Source of the DNA: JBQTJJ01 sp052387235
GTDB taxonomy: Bacteria > Actinomycetota > Acidimicrobiia > Acidimicrobiales > GCA-2861595
Reading direction: 5' to 3'
DNA length: 38,402 bases
Assembly (NCBI GenBank): GCA_052387235.1
Contig: JBQTJJ010000065.1
Span: 1 to 38,402 of the forward strand
In this document: positions 6,980 through 14,812 of the stretch, piece by piece
How the letters are laid out: every line of letters begins with the position of its first letter
Position numbering within the stretch: position 1 is the stretch's first letter
Notes under the pieces: model-generated
The model's input: only the letters and a program-made list of their open reading frames with translations
Told to the model about the DNA's origin: nothing
The model's database searches: none
Translations under genes and position numbers: made by a program

Positions 6980-7759
6980 GTGGCGAAGCGCATTGCCTTG
7001 AAAGGGCACTTCTCGCGCAAGCTGGGCGAGCGCATGGAGAAGATGCAGGGCTCCCAGTTCTGGGCGTCGGTGTTCCGGCCGGGGTCGATCTTCCGCAAGG
7101 GCTACACGGACAGCCCGAGGAACCGCTCGTACGTGATCATGAACTCGGTGCTGTACCACCTGCACCCGGTCAAGGTGAAGCGCCACGCCGTGAAGGTGAG
7201 CTACACGCTGTGCCTGGGCGGGCTGTCGTTCTTCCTGTTCATCATGCTCACCGTCACGGGCATCTTCTTGATGTTCTTCTACCGGCCCACCGCCGCCAAC
7301 GCCTGGAACGACATCCAGACGCTGCACACCACCGTGGCCTTCGGGCTGCTCGTGCGGAACATGCACCGGTGGGCCGCCCACCTCATGGTGCTGTCGGTGT
7401 TCCTGCACATGGCCCGGGTCTTCTACCACGGCGCCTACAAGCCCCCGCGGGAGTTCAACTGGGTCATCGGCGTGATGCTGCTCACCCTCACGCTGCTGCT
7501 CTCCTTCACCGGCTACCTGCTGCCGTGGGACCAGCTGGCGCTGTGGGCCGTCACCGTGGGGACGAACATGATGGGCTACACGCCGGTGTTCGGGAACCAG
7601 GTCCGCTTCGTGCTGCTGGGCGGGGTGGAGATCGGCACCGACACCCTGCTGCGCTGGTACGTGCTCCACGTGCTGATGCTGCCGTTCGTCATCGTCATCT
7701 TCATGGCCGTCCACTTCTGGCGAGTCCGCAAGGACGGCGGCATCTCGGGGCCGCTGTAG
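6980..7759 (+). CDS. petB: Cytochrome b, b6-type N-terminal subunit (di-haem)
   Basis: This 259-aa, four-helix cytochrome b corresponds to cytochrome b6 rather than the long fused actinobacterial QcrB; the symbol is by analogy. Haem b ligands are H129 (RNMHRW) with H143 (FLHMAR), and H230 (YVLHVL) with H245 (AVHFWR). The second pair is 15 apart, as in b6, versus 14 in bc1. C78 in SYTLCLGGLSFF aligns by eye with the b6 cysteine that binds the extra haem c_i (c_n). YYRPT-like FYRPT, GYLLPWDQ and the C-terminal ISGPL are also b6-like. GTG 6980 follows AAGGAG. It has an unusually long N-terminus of about 60 residues before the first helix. Confidence 0.95.
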   Translation: MAKRIALKGHFSRKLGERMEKMQGSQFWASVFRPGSIFRKGYTDSPRNRSYVIMNSVLYHLHPVKVKRHAVKVSYTLCLGGLSFFLFIMLTVTGIFLMFFYRPTAANAWNDIQTLHTTVAFGLLVRNMHRWAAHLMVLSVFLHMARVFYHGAYKPPREFNWVIGVMLLTLTLLLSFTGYLLPWDQLALWAVTVGTNMMGYTPVFGNQVRFVLLGGVEIGTDTLLRWYVLHVLMLPFVIVIFMAVHFWRVRKDGGISGPL

Positions 7760-7792
7760 TGGGCGCCGGGCGATCGAAGGGAGGCGAGGTCC

Positions 7793-8530
7793 ATGCCTGA
7801 GGTCCCGGAGCACCTGCTCCAGCGGTCCCGTGACCGGCGCGAGTTCCTCGCCGCCCAGGGCGGCGGAGGCGGCGCACCCCCCGGCGGGGGCGGCGCCGCC
7901 GCGGCCGAGCCCGCCGCCGACCCCGGCAAGATCCCCACGTCGCTGCTCGAGCGCAGCACGGCCGGCGGTGGCACCGCCACCGCCACCGCCCCGGCCCGCC
8001 CGGCGGCGGCGCCGGCCGCCGGACCGGCCGGCCACACCCAGCGCCTGCTCACGGTCGTCAAGGCAGGGTCCATCCAGGACGTCAAGGCCGTGCCCACCGA
8101 CAAGGTGCACACGTGGCCCCACCTCCTCATCGGCGAGTTCGTGGCCACCATGGCCATGACCGCCTTCCTGCTGGTCTTCTCGGCCGTCGTCAACGCCCCG
8201 CTGCTCGGCATGGCCAACCCCAACCGCACGCCCAACCCGTCCAAGGCGCCCTGGTACTTCCTCGGCCTCCAGGAGCTGCTCACCATGTTCCACCCGATGG
8301 TGGCCGGCGTCACCATCCCCGGCATGGGCCTGTTCGCCCTGGGCGCGGCCGCCTACATCGACAAGAACCCGAGCAACAAGCCGGAGGACCGCAAGTTCGC
8401 CATCGGCCTGATGACGCTCTTCCTCATGTTCTGGGCCGTCCTCGTCATCATCGGGTCGTTCTTCCGGGGCGAGGGCTTCAACTTCATCCTCCCGTGGCGC
8501 CAGGGCGTCCACGACATCTTCGACCTGTAG
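7793..8530 (+). CDS. petD: Cytochrome b C-terminal subunit (subunit IV-like), with disordered N-terminal tail
   Basis: This 245-aa protein supplies the remaining helices of a split cytochrome b and part of the quinol-oxidation (Qo) site. Residues 1-80 are a Gly/Ala/Pro-rich tail that begins PEVPEHLLQRSRDRR and repeats a similar motif, IPTSLLERS, at 47-55. Helices follow at about 111-135, 170-190 and 203-222. The Qo segment is NPSKAPWYFLGLQELL: the usual PEWY reads APWY (152-155), so the canonical Glu is absent. The loop TMFHPMVAGVTIPGMG is typical of split bacterial cytochrome b. It follows the b6-type gene by 33 bp with GGAGG upstream. Confidence 0.93.
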   Translation: MPEVPEHLLQRSRDRREFLAAQGGGGGAPPGGGGAAAAEPAADPGKIPTSLLERSTAGGGTATATAPARPAAAPAAGPAGHTQRLLTVVKAGSIQDVKAVPTDKVHTWPHLLIGEFVATMAMTAFLLVFSAVVNAPLLGMANPNRTPNPSKAPWYFLGLQELLTMFHPMVAGVTIPGMGLFALGAAAYIDKNPSNKPEDRKFAIGLMTLFLMFWAVLVIIGSFFRGEGFNFILPWRQGVHDIFDL

Positions 8531-8544
8531 GGGAGCTGCACGAC

Positions 8545-9378
8545 ATGTCTGGTAGCACCGTCGTCCTGATCGCCACCGCGGTGATCGTGGCGTTGGGCGC
8601 GCTCTTCGTCTTCACCACCTCGTCCCGGCGCGACCGCGACGCCGCCACCCGGGCCGGCCGGCGCCGGGCCGAGGCCACGGAGGAGGCCGAGGCAGCCACC
8701 GGGCCCAGCTCCCGGGAGGTCGAGCGGGCCGCCGTGCTCGAGCGCCGGGGCGGCGCGGTCGTCATGGTCCCCGGTGGCGCCCCTCCCGCCCCCCGGGCCC
8801 CCATGGACCCCGACGCGCTGGGCGTGACCCGGCGCCAGTTCTTCAACCGGAGCATCGTGGGCTTCTTCACCCTCGGGCTCAGCGGCTTCGGCGCGGCGTC
8901 GATCGGGTTCCTGTGGCCCACGCTGTCCGGCGGGTTCGGGGCCAAGATCAAGGTCGGCAAGCTCGACGAGATCCTGGGCGACATCCGCTCCAAGCGGGAG
9001 CCGTTCTACCTGGCCGAGGCCCGTACCTGGATCGCGCCCTACCCGGCCGACGCCGTGGGCAAGGCCGAGGGCGCCTACGAGGGCGCCGTCCTCGACGGGA
9101 TGAAGGAAGGCGTGGTGGCCCTCTACCAGAAGTGCGTGCACCTGGGCTGCCGGGTGCCGTTCTGCAAGAGCGCCCAGTGGTTCGAGTGTCCCTGTCACGG
9201 CTCGCGGTACAACCGGGCCGGTGAGAAGAAGGCCGGGCCCGCTCCCCGCGGGCTCGACCGCTTCGGCGTCGAGGTCAGCGGCGGCGTGCTGAGCGTCGAC
9301 ACCAGCACGCTCATCCAGGGGCCGCCCATCGGCACCAACACCACCGGCCAGGAGGCCGAGGGGCCCCACTGCGCATGA
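8545..9378 (+). CDS. petC: Rieske [2Fe-2S] protein of the bc/b6f-like complex
   Basis: This 277-aa protein carries the high-potential Rieske cluster that takes electrons from quinol at the Qo site. Cluster ligands are C197/H199 in CVHLGC and C215/H218 in CPCHGS; C202 and C217 would form the disulfide. The spacing and following GPAPRGLDRF are b6f-like. There are two hydrophobic N-terminal segments: about 5-24, and 103-125 after a TRRQFFNRS twin-arginine-like motif (95-103), which suggests Tat export of the cluster domain. Between them is a charged cytoplasmic stretch. The symbol is by analogy (qcrA would serve equally). Its TGA overlaps the ATG of the next gene. Confidence 0.95.
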   Translation: MSGSTVVLIATAVIVALGALFVFTTSSRRDRDAATRAGRRRAEATEEAEAATGPSSREVERAAVLERRGGAVVMVPGGAPPAPRAPMDPDALGVTRRQFFNRSIVGFFTLGLSGFGAASIGFLWPTLSGGFGAKIKVGKLDEILGDIRSKREPFYLAEARTWIAPYPADAVGKAEGAYEGAVLDGMKEGVVALYQKCVHLGCRVPFCKSAQWFECPCHGSRYNRAGEKKAGPAPRGLDRFGVEVSGGVLSVDTSTLIQGPPIGTNTTGQEAEGPHCA

Positions 9379-10379
9379 ACCTGATCCTCGCCGTCAACAA
9401 CCAGCAGAAGGTCGGCATCCTCACGGTCGCCGTCCTCGTCGTGGGCTGGGCCGCGTACCTCCTCACCCACCTGAAGAAGGAGGACACGCCGCCCCCGGGC
9501 GCCGAGATGGAGCTGGCGCCCAACCGCCGGCCCTACTTCGACGACGAGGGCCTCGAAGGGCCCCGCCTCGACAAGGCCCTCCTGGGCGGACTCGTCCTCA
9601 TGGTCATCACGGCCGTCGGTCTCCCCCTGTACTGGGCCCGCGAGCCCAGCCGCCAGGAGGGCGCCATCCGAGGCTTCGACCACCGGGCCGCGGGCCGGGG
9701 CCTGGTGCTGTTCCAGCCCTCCGACTCGCCCATCCCCGAAGGCAACGTCGGCCACTTCGGATGCGGCGGCTGCCACGGCACCGAGGGCCAGGGAGGCTCC
9801 ACCAAGTACGTGATGCCCGATCCCACCGATCCCGAGGCGCCGCCCCGCGAGGTGCAGTGGGCCGCGCCCCCGCTCGACACCGTGCTGCTGCGCTACTCGG
9901 AGGACGAGCTGAAGTCCGTGCTGGTGTACGGCAGGGCCAACACGCCCATGCCGGCGTGGGGCATCGAGGGCGGCGGCCCCATGAACGACCAGCAGATCAC
10001 CGACCTCATCGCCTACATCAAGAGCATCCAGCTCGACCCCGAGAAGGTGCGGAAGCAGGCGCTCAAGGAGTTCGGCACCGACGGCAGGAAGCTGTTCGAC
10101 GGCTTCTGCGCCCGCTGCCACACCGAGGGATGGTCCATCGGCGAGCCGGGCGTCCCGGGCGGCGGCGCCTACGGGCCCAGCCTCCTGGACAAGGTCACCG
10201 TGCGCCAGTTCCCCGACGAGGACCTGCACACCGAGTTCATCACCGAGGGAGCCGAGTACGCCAAGCCCTACGGGGTGAGGGGCGTGGGTGGCGACGAGGG
10301 AGGCGGCATGCCGGGCTTCGGCAAGATGCTCACCAAGGAGCAGATCGAGGCCATCGTCGAGTACGAGCGGAGCCTGTGA
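9375..10379 (+). CDS. Di-haem membrane cytochrome c (QcrC-like)
   Basis: This 334-aa protein has two membrane helices (about 13-31 and 68-87) followed by two cytochrome c domains. Haem motifs are C130-GG-C133-H134 and C245-AR-C248-H249, with likely axial methionines M192 (TPMPAW) and M312 (GMPGFG). Two linked c-type domains are a hallmark of actinobacterial bc complexes, where they replace soluble cytochrome c as the link to the oxidase. ATG 9375 overlaps the Rieske stop (ATGA), and its own stop overlaps the following ATG. The second domain's C-terminus resembles that of the cytochrome at 5147-5785. No terminal oxidase is in view. Confidence 0.93.
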   Translation: MNLILAVNNQQKVGILTVAVLVVGWAAYLLTHLKKEDTPPPGAEMELAPNRRPYFDDEGLEGPRLDKALLGGLVLMVITAVGLPLYWAREPSRQEGAIRGFDHRAAGRGLVLFQPSDSPIPEGNVGHFGCGGCHGTEGQGGSTKYVMPDPTDPEAPPREVQWAAPPLDTVLLRYSEDELKSVLVYGRANTPMPAWGIEGGGPMNDQQITDLIAYIKSIQLDPEKVRKQALKEFGTDGRKLFDGFCARCHTEGWSIGEPGVPGGGAYGPSLLDKVTVRQFPDEDLHTEFITEGAEYAKPYGVRGVGGDEGGGMPGFGKMLTKEQIEAIVEYERSL

Positions 10380-11185
10380 TGGATGCCGCCCTCGGCCTGC
10401 TGGCCGCCATCTCCTGGGACCCCCAGATCCGCGGCTTCGCCATCTTCCTCACCGCCCTCGTGCTGCTGCCCGGCAGCGTCTACCTCCTCCTGGCCACCAA
10501 CATGGGCGCCAAGATGGGCCTGGCCCTCGCCGTCACCGGGCTGGCGGGCTGGATGGTCATCATGGGCGCCACCTGGATGGTCTTCGGCATCGGGCTCAAG
10601 GGCCGGGAAGCGGAGTGGAAGGCCCTGGAGATGGTCACCGGCCCCACCTCCCAGTCCCTCCTGGACGTGATGGAGGAGTTCCCCAAGGGCAAGTGGGAGG
10701 AGCTGCACCAGGGCGACGCGATCCTGGCCGACGCCCAGGCCACCGCCGACAAGCTCCTGGCCCCCTCCAGCGCCGAGGAGAGCGGTGGCGGCCACGGAGA
10801 GGAGGGCGGTGGCGAGGCCGAGCCCGACCCCGTCGCCGAGCGCTTCGAGTCGCCGTTCAGCAAGACCGAGGACTACGTCCTGCTCGACGGCTACAGGTTC
10901 GGCGGCGAGGACTACTTCCTCACCCTCCGCCACCGCCCGCACTACGTGGCGGTGCGGGTGAAGCCGGCGCTGTTCGAGGAGTCCCCGCCCGGCTTCAAGC
11001 CCCAGCCCGACCTGGCCCAGCCCATCACCACCGTGATCATGATCCGGGACCTCGGGAGCGTCCGCTTCCCTCCCTTCCTCGTCACGGTGACGTCCGCCCT
11101 GATCTTCGGCGTGTGCTGCTGGAACCTGCACGAGCGGGACAAGGAGATCATGCGGGCCCGCGGCACCCTGCCGGCCCGGGCGTAG
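10379..11185 (+). CDS. Unknown membrane protein, last gene of the bc-like operon
   Basis: This 268-aa protein has predicted helices at about 18-40, 46-71 and 230-250. Between the second and third is a 150-residue soluble domain with an acidic Gly-rich stretch (about 131-150, GGGHGEEGGGEAEPD) followed by a segment ending VLLDGYRFGGEDYFL. Two adjacent cysteines lie in the last helix (GVCCWNLHERD); no haem or Fe-S motif is present. I do not recognise a family. ATG 10379 overlaps the stop of the di-haem cytochrome (TGATG), so it is translationally coupled to it. It is a candidate accessory subunit of the bc-like complex. Confidence 0.82.
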   Translation: MDAALGLLAAISWDPQIRGFAIFLTALVLLPGSVYLLLATNMGAKMGLALAVTGLAGWMVIMGATWMVFGIGLKGREAEWKALEMVTGPTSQSLLDVMEEFPKGKWEELHQGDAILADAQATADKLLAPSSAEESGGGHGEEGGGEAEPDPVAERFESPFSKTEDYVLLDGYRFGGEDYFLTLRHRPHYVAVRVKPALFEESPPGFKPQPDLAQPITTVIMIRDLGSVRFPPFLVTVTSALIFGVCCWNLHERDKEIMRARGTLPARA

Positions 11186-11217
11186 GGGCGCCGGCCCGCG
11201 GCCGAACCGGGCACCAA

Positions 11218-11240
11218 AACGACATGGTTTCCGTGTCGTT
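11218..11240 (+). terminator. Stem-loop after the bc-like operon
   Basis: AACGACA (11218-11224) and TGTCGTT (11234-11240) form a perfect 7-bp stem with a 9-base loop, 33 bases after the operon's last stop. No U-tract follows, so it could be a weak terminator or an operator for the nuo promoter downstream. Confidence 0.35.
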
Positions 11241-11300
11241 CTGCGGGTCGGAAGCGCGGGACGGGCGCGCGTTGACCCGGCGCCGGAGTGTCGCAGCGGC

Positions 11301-11306
11301 TAGCCT
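11301..11306 (+). promoter_or_regulatory. Putative -10 of the first nuo operon
   Basis: TAGCCT fits the actinobacterial TANNNT -10. It would start transcription near 11313 and give a leader of about 32 bases containing GGAGG (11329-11333) ahead of the GTG at 11345. A TTGACC lies upstream at 11272-11277, but 23 bases away is too far to be a normal -35. Confidence 0.35.
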
Positions 11307-11344
11307 CGGCCGCCGGAGTCCGACGACTGGAGGCGCCGAGGTCC

Positions 11345-11782
11345 GTGGCTGACTATCTGCCCATCCTGACGCTGATGGTGCTGGCCACCCTCTTCGCCGG
11401 CGGGTCGTTCCTCGCCTCTGCGGTGCTCAGCCCCCGCAAGCCCACGGCGGCCAAGTCGGCGCCCTACGAGTGCGGGATCGTGCCCCAGAGCGAGCCCCCC
11501 GAGCGCTTCCCCGTGCGCTTCTACCTGATCGCCATGATCTTCATCATCTTCGACATCGAGATCGTGTTCCTCTACCCGTGGGCCGTCATCTCGGGCCAGC
11601 TCGGCCTGTTCGGCCTGGTGGAGATGGTGCTGTTCGCCCTCGCCGTGTTCGTGTCGTTCGTGTACCTGCTGAGCAACGGCGCCCTCGACTGGGGCCCGGC
11701 CAAGCTCCGCCGCACCGACGTTCCCGGCCGCACCACCGAGTCCACCGTCCGCCGCATCGGCCGGCAGCGGGAGGCGGCGTAG
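11345..11782 (+). CDS. nuoA: NADH-quinone oxidoreductase subunit A (complex I, first operon)
   Basis: This 145-aa, three-helix subunit sits at the heel of complex I beside the quinone channel. The signature loop and helix are present: SAPYECGIVPQSEPPERF, then FYLIAMIFIIFDIEIVFLYP, with the conserved Cys and acidic residues. The GTG at 11345 was chosen because conserved sequence begins there (VADYLPIL) and GGAGG lies 11 bases upstream; a longer in-frame reading from 11288 adds non-conserved residues. It is the first gene of a 14-gene operon, with nuoB 3 bp downstream. A basic C-terminal tail extends beyond the last helix. Confidence 0.95.
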   Translation: MADYLPILTLMVLATLFAGGSFLASAVLSPRKPTAAKSAPYECGIVPQSEPPERFPVRFYLIAMIFIIFDIEIVFLYPWAVISGQLGLFGLVEMVLFALAVFVSFVYLLSNGALDWGPAKLRRTDVPGRTTESTVRRIGRQREAA

Positions 11783-11785
11783 CAG

Positions 11786-12343
11786 ATGCCGGGCCTCGAG
11801 GACCTGAGCCACAACTTCCTCACCGGGAGGATCGAGGACGTGGTGAAGTGGGCCCGGCGGAACAGCGTGTGGCCGGCCACCTTCGGCCTGGCCTGCTGCG
11901 CCATCGAGATGATGGCCACCGGTGCCGCGCACTTCGACATCAGCCGGTTCGGCATGGAGGTGTTCCGCGCCTCGCCCCGCCAGGCCGACCTGATGATCGT
12001 CGCTGGCCGGGTGTCGCAGAAGATGGCACCGGTCCTGCGCCAGGTCTACGACCAGATGGTCGAGCCCAAGTGGGTCATCTCCATGGGCGTGTGCGCGTCC
12101 ACGGGCGGCATGTTCAACAACTACGCCATCGTGCAGGGCGTGGACCAGGTGGTCCCGGTCGACGTCTACGCGCCGGGGTGCCCGCCCGGGCCGGAGACGC
12201 TCCTGCACGCCATCCTCACGCTGCACGAGAAGATCCGCACCGGGGAGATCATGCGTCGCCGCACGGTGGCCGGCGCCGGCGCCGGCCTGGTCCTGCCCAG
12301 CGGGAGCGGGGACCGCCACGTCATGGTGGCCACCCCCAGGTGA
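11786..12343 (+). CDS. nuoB: NADH-quinone oxidoreductase subunit B (cluster N2)
   Basis: This 185-aa subunit holds the terminal [4Fe-4S] cluster N2 that reduces quinone. Ligands are the tandem C37-C38 (GLACCAIEMM), C103 (SMGVCASTGG) and C132 (YAPGCPPGPE). ASPRQADLMIVAG and VVPVDVYAPG are also canonical. It starts at ATG 11786, 3 bp after the nuoA stop. Its TGA overlaps the GTG of nuoC. A Gly/Ala-rich C-terminal tail of about 25 residues follows the conserved fold. Confidence 0.97.
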   Translation: MPGLEDLSHNFLTGRIEDVVKWARRNSVWPATFGLACCAIEMMATGAAHFDISRFGMEVFRASPRQADLMIVAGRVSQKMAPVLRQVYDQMVEPKWVISMGVCASTGGMFNNYAIVQGVDQVVPVDVYAPGCPPGPETLLHAILTLHEKIRTGEIMRRRTVAGAGAGLVLPSGSGDRHVMVATPR

Positions 12344-12867
12344 CCGACGCCCCCGCACCCGAGGCGGACGGGCAGGCGGCTCCCGAGCCGCCGGAGCTGC
12401 TGCACGGCGCTCCGGTCACGTGGTCGGCGGGCCAGAAGGTGGTGCACCCGGCGCGGGAGGCCTACGTCGAGGTGGTGACGGCGCTGGCGGCCGACGGCTT
12501 CGAGCTCTGCGTCGACCTGTGCGCGGTGGACTACCTGGCGGCCCCGGCCCGGCTGCTGCCGGACGGCGTGGCCCCGGAGCGGTTCGAGGTGGTGGTGAAC
12601 CTGGTGTCCCTCGAGGCCCGGGAGCGCCTGCGGGTGCGGGTCCAGGTGCCGCAGGGCGACCCGCGCCTGGCGTCGCTGTTCCAGGTCCACCCCGGCACCG
12701 AGGCCTTCGAGCGTGAGGCGTTCGACCTCATGGGCATCGTGTTCGACGGCCATCCCGACCTGTCGCGCATCTTGATGCCGGAGGACTGGGAGGGTCATCC
12801 GCTGCGCAAGGATTACGCCACCGGCCGCGTGCCGGTGCAGTTCAAGGCCGCCCCGGCGTCGCGGTGA
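12340..12867 (+). CDS. nuoC: NADH-quinone oxidoreductase subunit C
   Basis: This 175-aa peripheral-arm subunit (30-kDa subunit family) supports NuoD. The family signature near the C-terminus reads EREAFDLMGIVFDGHPDL, then RILMPEDWEGHPLRKDY. The start is GTG 12340, whose GTGA overlaps the nuoB stop. The N-terminal 20 residues are Pro/Ala-rich and not conserved. NuoC and NuoD are separate genes here, not fused. Confidence 0.96.
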   Translation: MTDAPAPEADGQAAPEPPELLHGAPVTWSAGQKVVHPAREAYVEVVTALAADGFELCVDLCAVDYLAAPARLLPDGVAPERFEVVVNLVSLEARERLRVRVQVPQGDPRLASLFQVHPGTEAFEREAFDLMGIVFDGHPDLSRILMPEDWEGHPLRKDYATGRVPVQFKAAPASR

Positions 12868-12874
12868 GCCCCCG

Positions 12875-14194
12875 GTGAGACGCATCGTGGAGACGTCGGA
12901 GGGCACCCAGGAGCTGGTGGCGCGCCGCGCCACCGAGGACCTCGAGCTCCTGCGGGAGCAGGGCGCGGTGCTGCGCATCCCGGAGGGGGTCACGCTCGAC
13001 CCCGAGGACACCAACGTCGAGGTCACCGACGACGAGACCATGATCATCAACATGGGGCCCCAGCACCCCAGCACCCACGGCGTGCTGCGGGTCATGCTGG
13101 AGCTCCAGGGCGAGACGGTGCTGCGGTCCAAGCCGGTGGTGGGCTACCTCCACACGGGCATGGAGAAGACGCAGGAAGAGCTGATGTACATCCAGGGCTC
13201 CACCAACGTGACCCGGATGGACTACCTCGCCAACTTCTTCAGCGAGACGGTCTTCTCCGCCGCGGTGGAGAAGCTGCTGGGCGTGGAGCTGCCGGAGCGG
13301 GCCACGTGGATCCGCATGCTGCTGATGGAGCTGAACCGGCTCTCGTCGCACCTGCTGTTCATGGCCACCAACGGCATGGACGTGGGCGCCATCTCGATGA
13401 TGCTGTACGGCTGGCGGGAGCGGGAGCTGGTCCTGGCCTTCTTCGAGCGCACCACCGGGCTGCGCATGAACTACAACTTCATCCGCCCCGGCGGCGTGGC
13501 CGCCGACCTGCCGGACGGGTGGCGGGAGGAGGTGCTGTCGATCTGCGAGGCCGTCGAGCCCCGGCTCGACGAGTACGACAACCTGCTCACCGGCCAGCCC
13601 ATCTTCCAGGAGCGCACCCAGGGCGTGGGCGTCATCACCACCGAGCAGGCGCTGGCGCTGTCGGTCACCGGCCCCATCCTGCGGGCCACCGGCTTCGACT
13701 GGGACCTGCGCCGGGACATGCCGTACATGTTCTACGACCAGCTCGACTTCGACGTGGTGGTCGGCACCTACGGCGACGCCTTCGACCGGTACGCGGTGCG
13801 GCTGAACGAGATGCGGGAGTCCATCCGGCTCGTCCGCCAGATCGTCGACCTGGTGCCGGCCGGGGACTACCGCGTCCAGGACAAGAAGGTCACGCCGCCG
13901 CCGCGCGGCCGCATCGACGAGTCGATGGAGGCCCTCATCCACCACTTCAAGCTGTTCACCGAGGGTTTCAAGGTCCCGGCCGGCGAGACCTACGTCGCCA
14001 TCGAGTCCCCGCGGGGGGAGCTGGGCGGGTACCTGGTGGCCGACGGCTCGGCCAAGCCCTACCGCTTCCACATGCGCGACCCCTCGTTCGCCAACCTGCA
14101 GTCGCTGCCGGTCATGCTGCGGGGCGGCTTCGTGGCCGACGCGGTGGCCGTCATCTCCTCGATCGACCCGGTGATGGGAGGCGTCGACCGCTGA
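12875..14194 (+). CDS. nuoD: NADH-quinone oxidoreductase subunit D (first operon, Thr-type)
   Basis: This 439-aa 49-kDa-type subunit forms the quinone pocket with NuoB. Visible quinone-site residues are the His pair in GPQHPSTHG (63-69), Y117 in TRMDYL, and N2-adjacent R114. At the position where eukaryotic NDUFS2 has a methylated Arg (LHRG), this protein has T94 (YLHTGMEK), as in Thermus. The C-terminus MGGVDR is canonical. The start at GTG 12875 gives a charged N-terminal extension of about 50 residues before the conserved fold; a second GTG at 12887 is an alternative. The stop overlaps nuoE. Confidence 0.96.
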   Translation: MRRIVETSEGTQELVARRATEDLELLREQGAVLRIPEGVTLDPEDTNVEVTDDETMIINMGPQHPSTHGVLRVMLELQGETVLRSKPVVGYLHTGMEKTQEELMYIQGSTNVTRMDYLANFFSETVFSAAVEKLLGVELPERATWIRMLLMELNRLSSHLLFMATNGMDVGAISMMLYGWRERELVLAFFERTTGLRMNYNFIRPGGVAADLPDGWREEVLSICEAVEPRLDEYDNLLTGQPIFQERTQGVGVITTEQALALSVTGPILRATGFDWDLRRDMPYMFYDQLDFDVVVGTYGDAFDRYAVRLNEMRESIRLVRQIVDLVPAGDYRVQDKKVTPPPRGRIDESMEALIHHFKLFTEGFKVPAGETYVAIESPRGELGGYLVADGSAKPYRFHMRDPSFANLQSLPVMLRGGFVADAVAVISSIDPVMGGVDR

Positions 14195-14811
14195 TGGCCA
14201 GGCTCACCCCGGACAACGAGAAGCGGGCCCGGGAGCTGATCGGGCTCTACCCCGAGGCCCGCTCCGCCCTCATCCCCATCCTGCACGTGGCCCAGGAGCA
14301 GGACGGGTGGCTCACCCCCGACGGCATCGCCCACGTGGCCGAGCTGTTGCACCTCACGCCGGCCGAGGTCTACGGCACCGCGACCTTCTACGACATGCTC
14401 TTCACCGAGCCGGTGGGCGAGTACCTGGTGTCGGTGTGCACCAACATCGCCTGCCTGCTCTCGGGCGGCTACGAGCTGCTCGAGCACGCCGAGCGCAGCC
14501 TCGGGGCCCGGCCCGGCGGCACGACCGCCGACCACACGTTCACGCTGGAGGAGGTCGAGTGCCTGGCCCTGTGCGGCAACGCACCGTGCCTCACCGTGAA
14601 CTGGCGCTTCTTCGGCGACGTCACGCCCGAGCGCTTCGACGCGCTGATCGACGACCTGCGGGCCGGCCGGCTGGCCGACGAGGTGCCGCCCCACGGCACC
14701 CTGTGCCGGGTACGCCGGTCCGTCGGCCTCACCGCCGTCAGTGCCGAGGAGGCCCGCACCGAGCTCCCGTCCACGCCCGGCGGATCCCGCCCCCAGAGCC
14801 CGGGGACCTGA
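14194..14811 (+). CDS. nuoE: NADH-quinone oxidoreductase subunit E (cluster N1a)
   Basis: This 205-aa thioredoxin-like [2Fe-2S] subunit is part of the NADH module. Ligands are C82 and C87 (VCTNIACLLSGGYELL) and C123 and C127 (ECLALCGNAPCL). The N-terminal helical domain (KRARELIGLYPEARSALIPI, AEVYGTATFYDMLF) is typical. A C-terminal tail of about 40 residues is Pro/Ser-rich and unconserved. ATG 14194 overlaps the nuoD stop. It is present only in this operon; the second nuo operon has no copy. Confidence 0.97.
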   Translation: MARLTPDNEKRARELIGLYPEARSALIPILHVAQEQDGWLTPDGIAHVAELLHLTPAEVYGTATFYDMLFTEPVGEYLVSVCTNIACLLSGGYELLEHAERSLGARPGGTTADHTFTLEEVECLALCGNAPCLTVNWRFFGDVTPERFDALIDDLRAGRLADEVPPHGTLCRVRRSVGLTAVSAEEARTELPSTPGGSRPQSPGT

Positions 14812-14812
14812 C

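Noticed and set aside
11272..11306. TTGACC plus TAGCCT as a full sigma-70 promoter for the first nuo operon
   Set aside because: The 23-base spacer is too long; only the -10 was kept, at low confidence.
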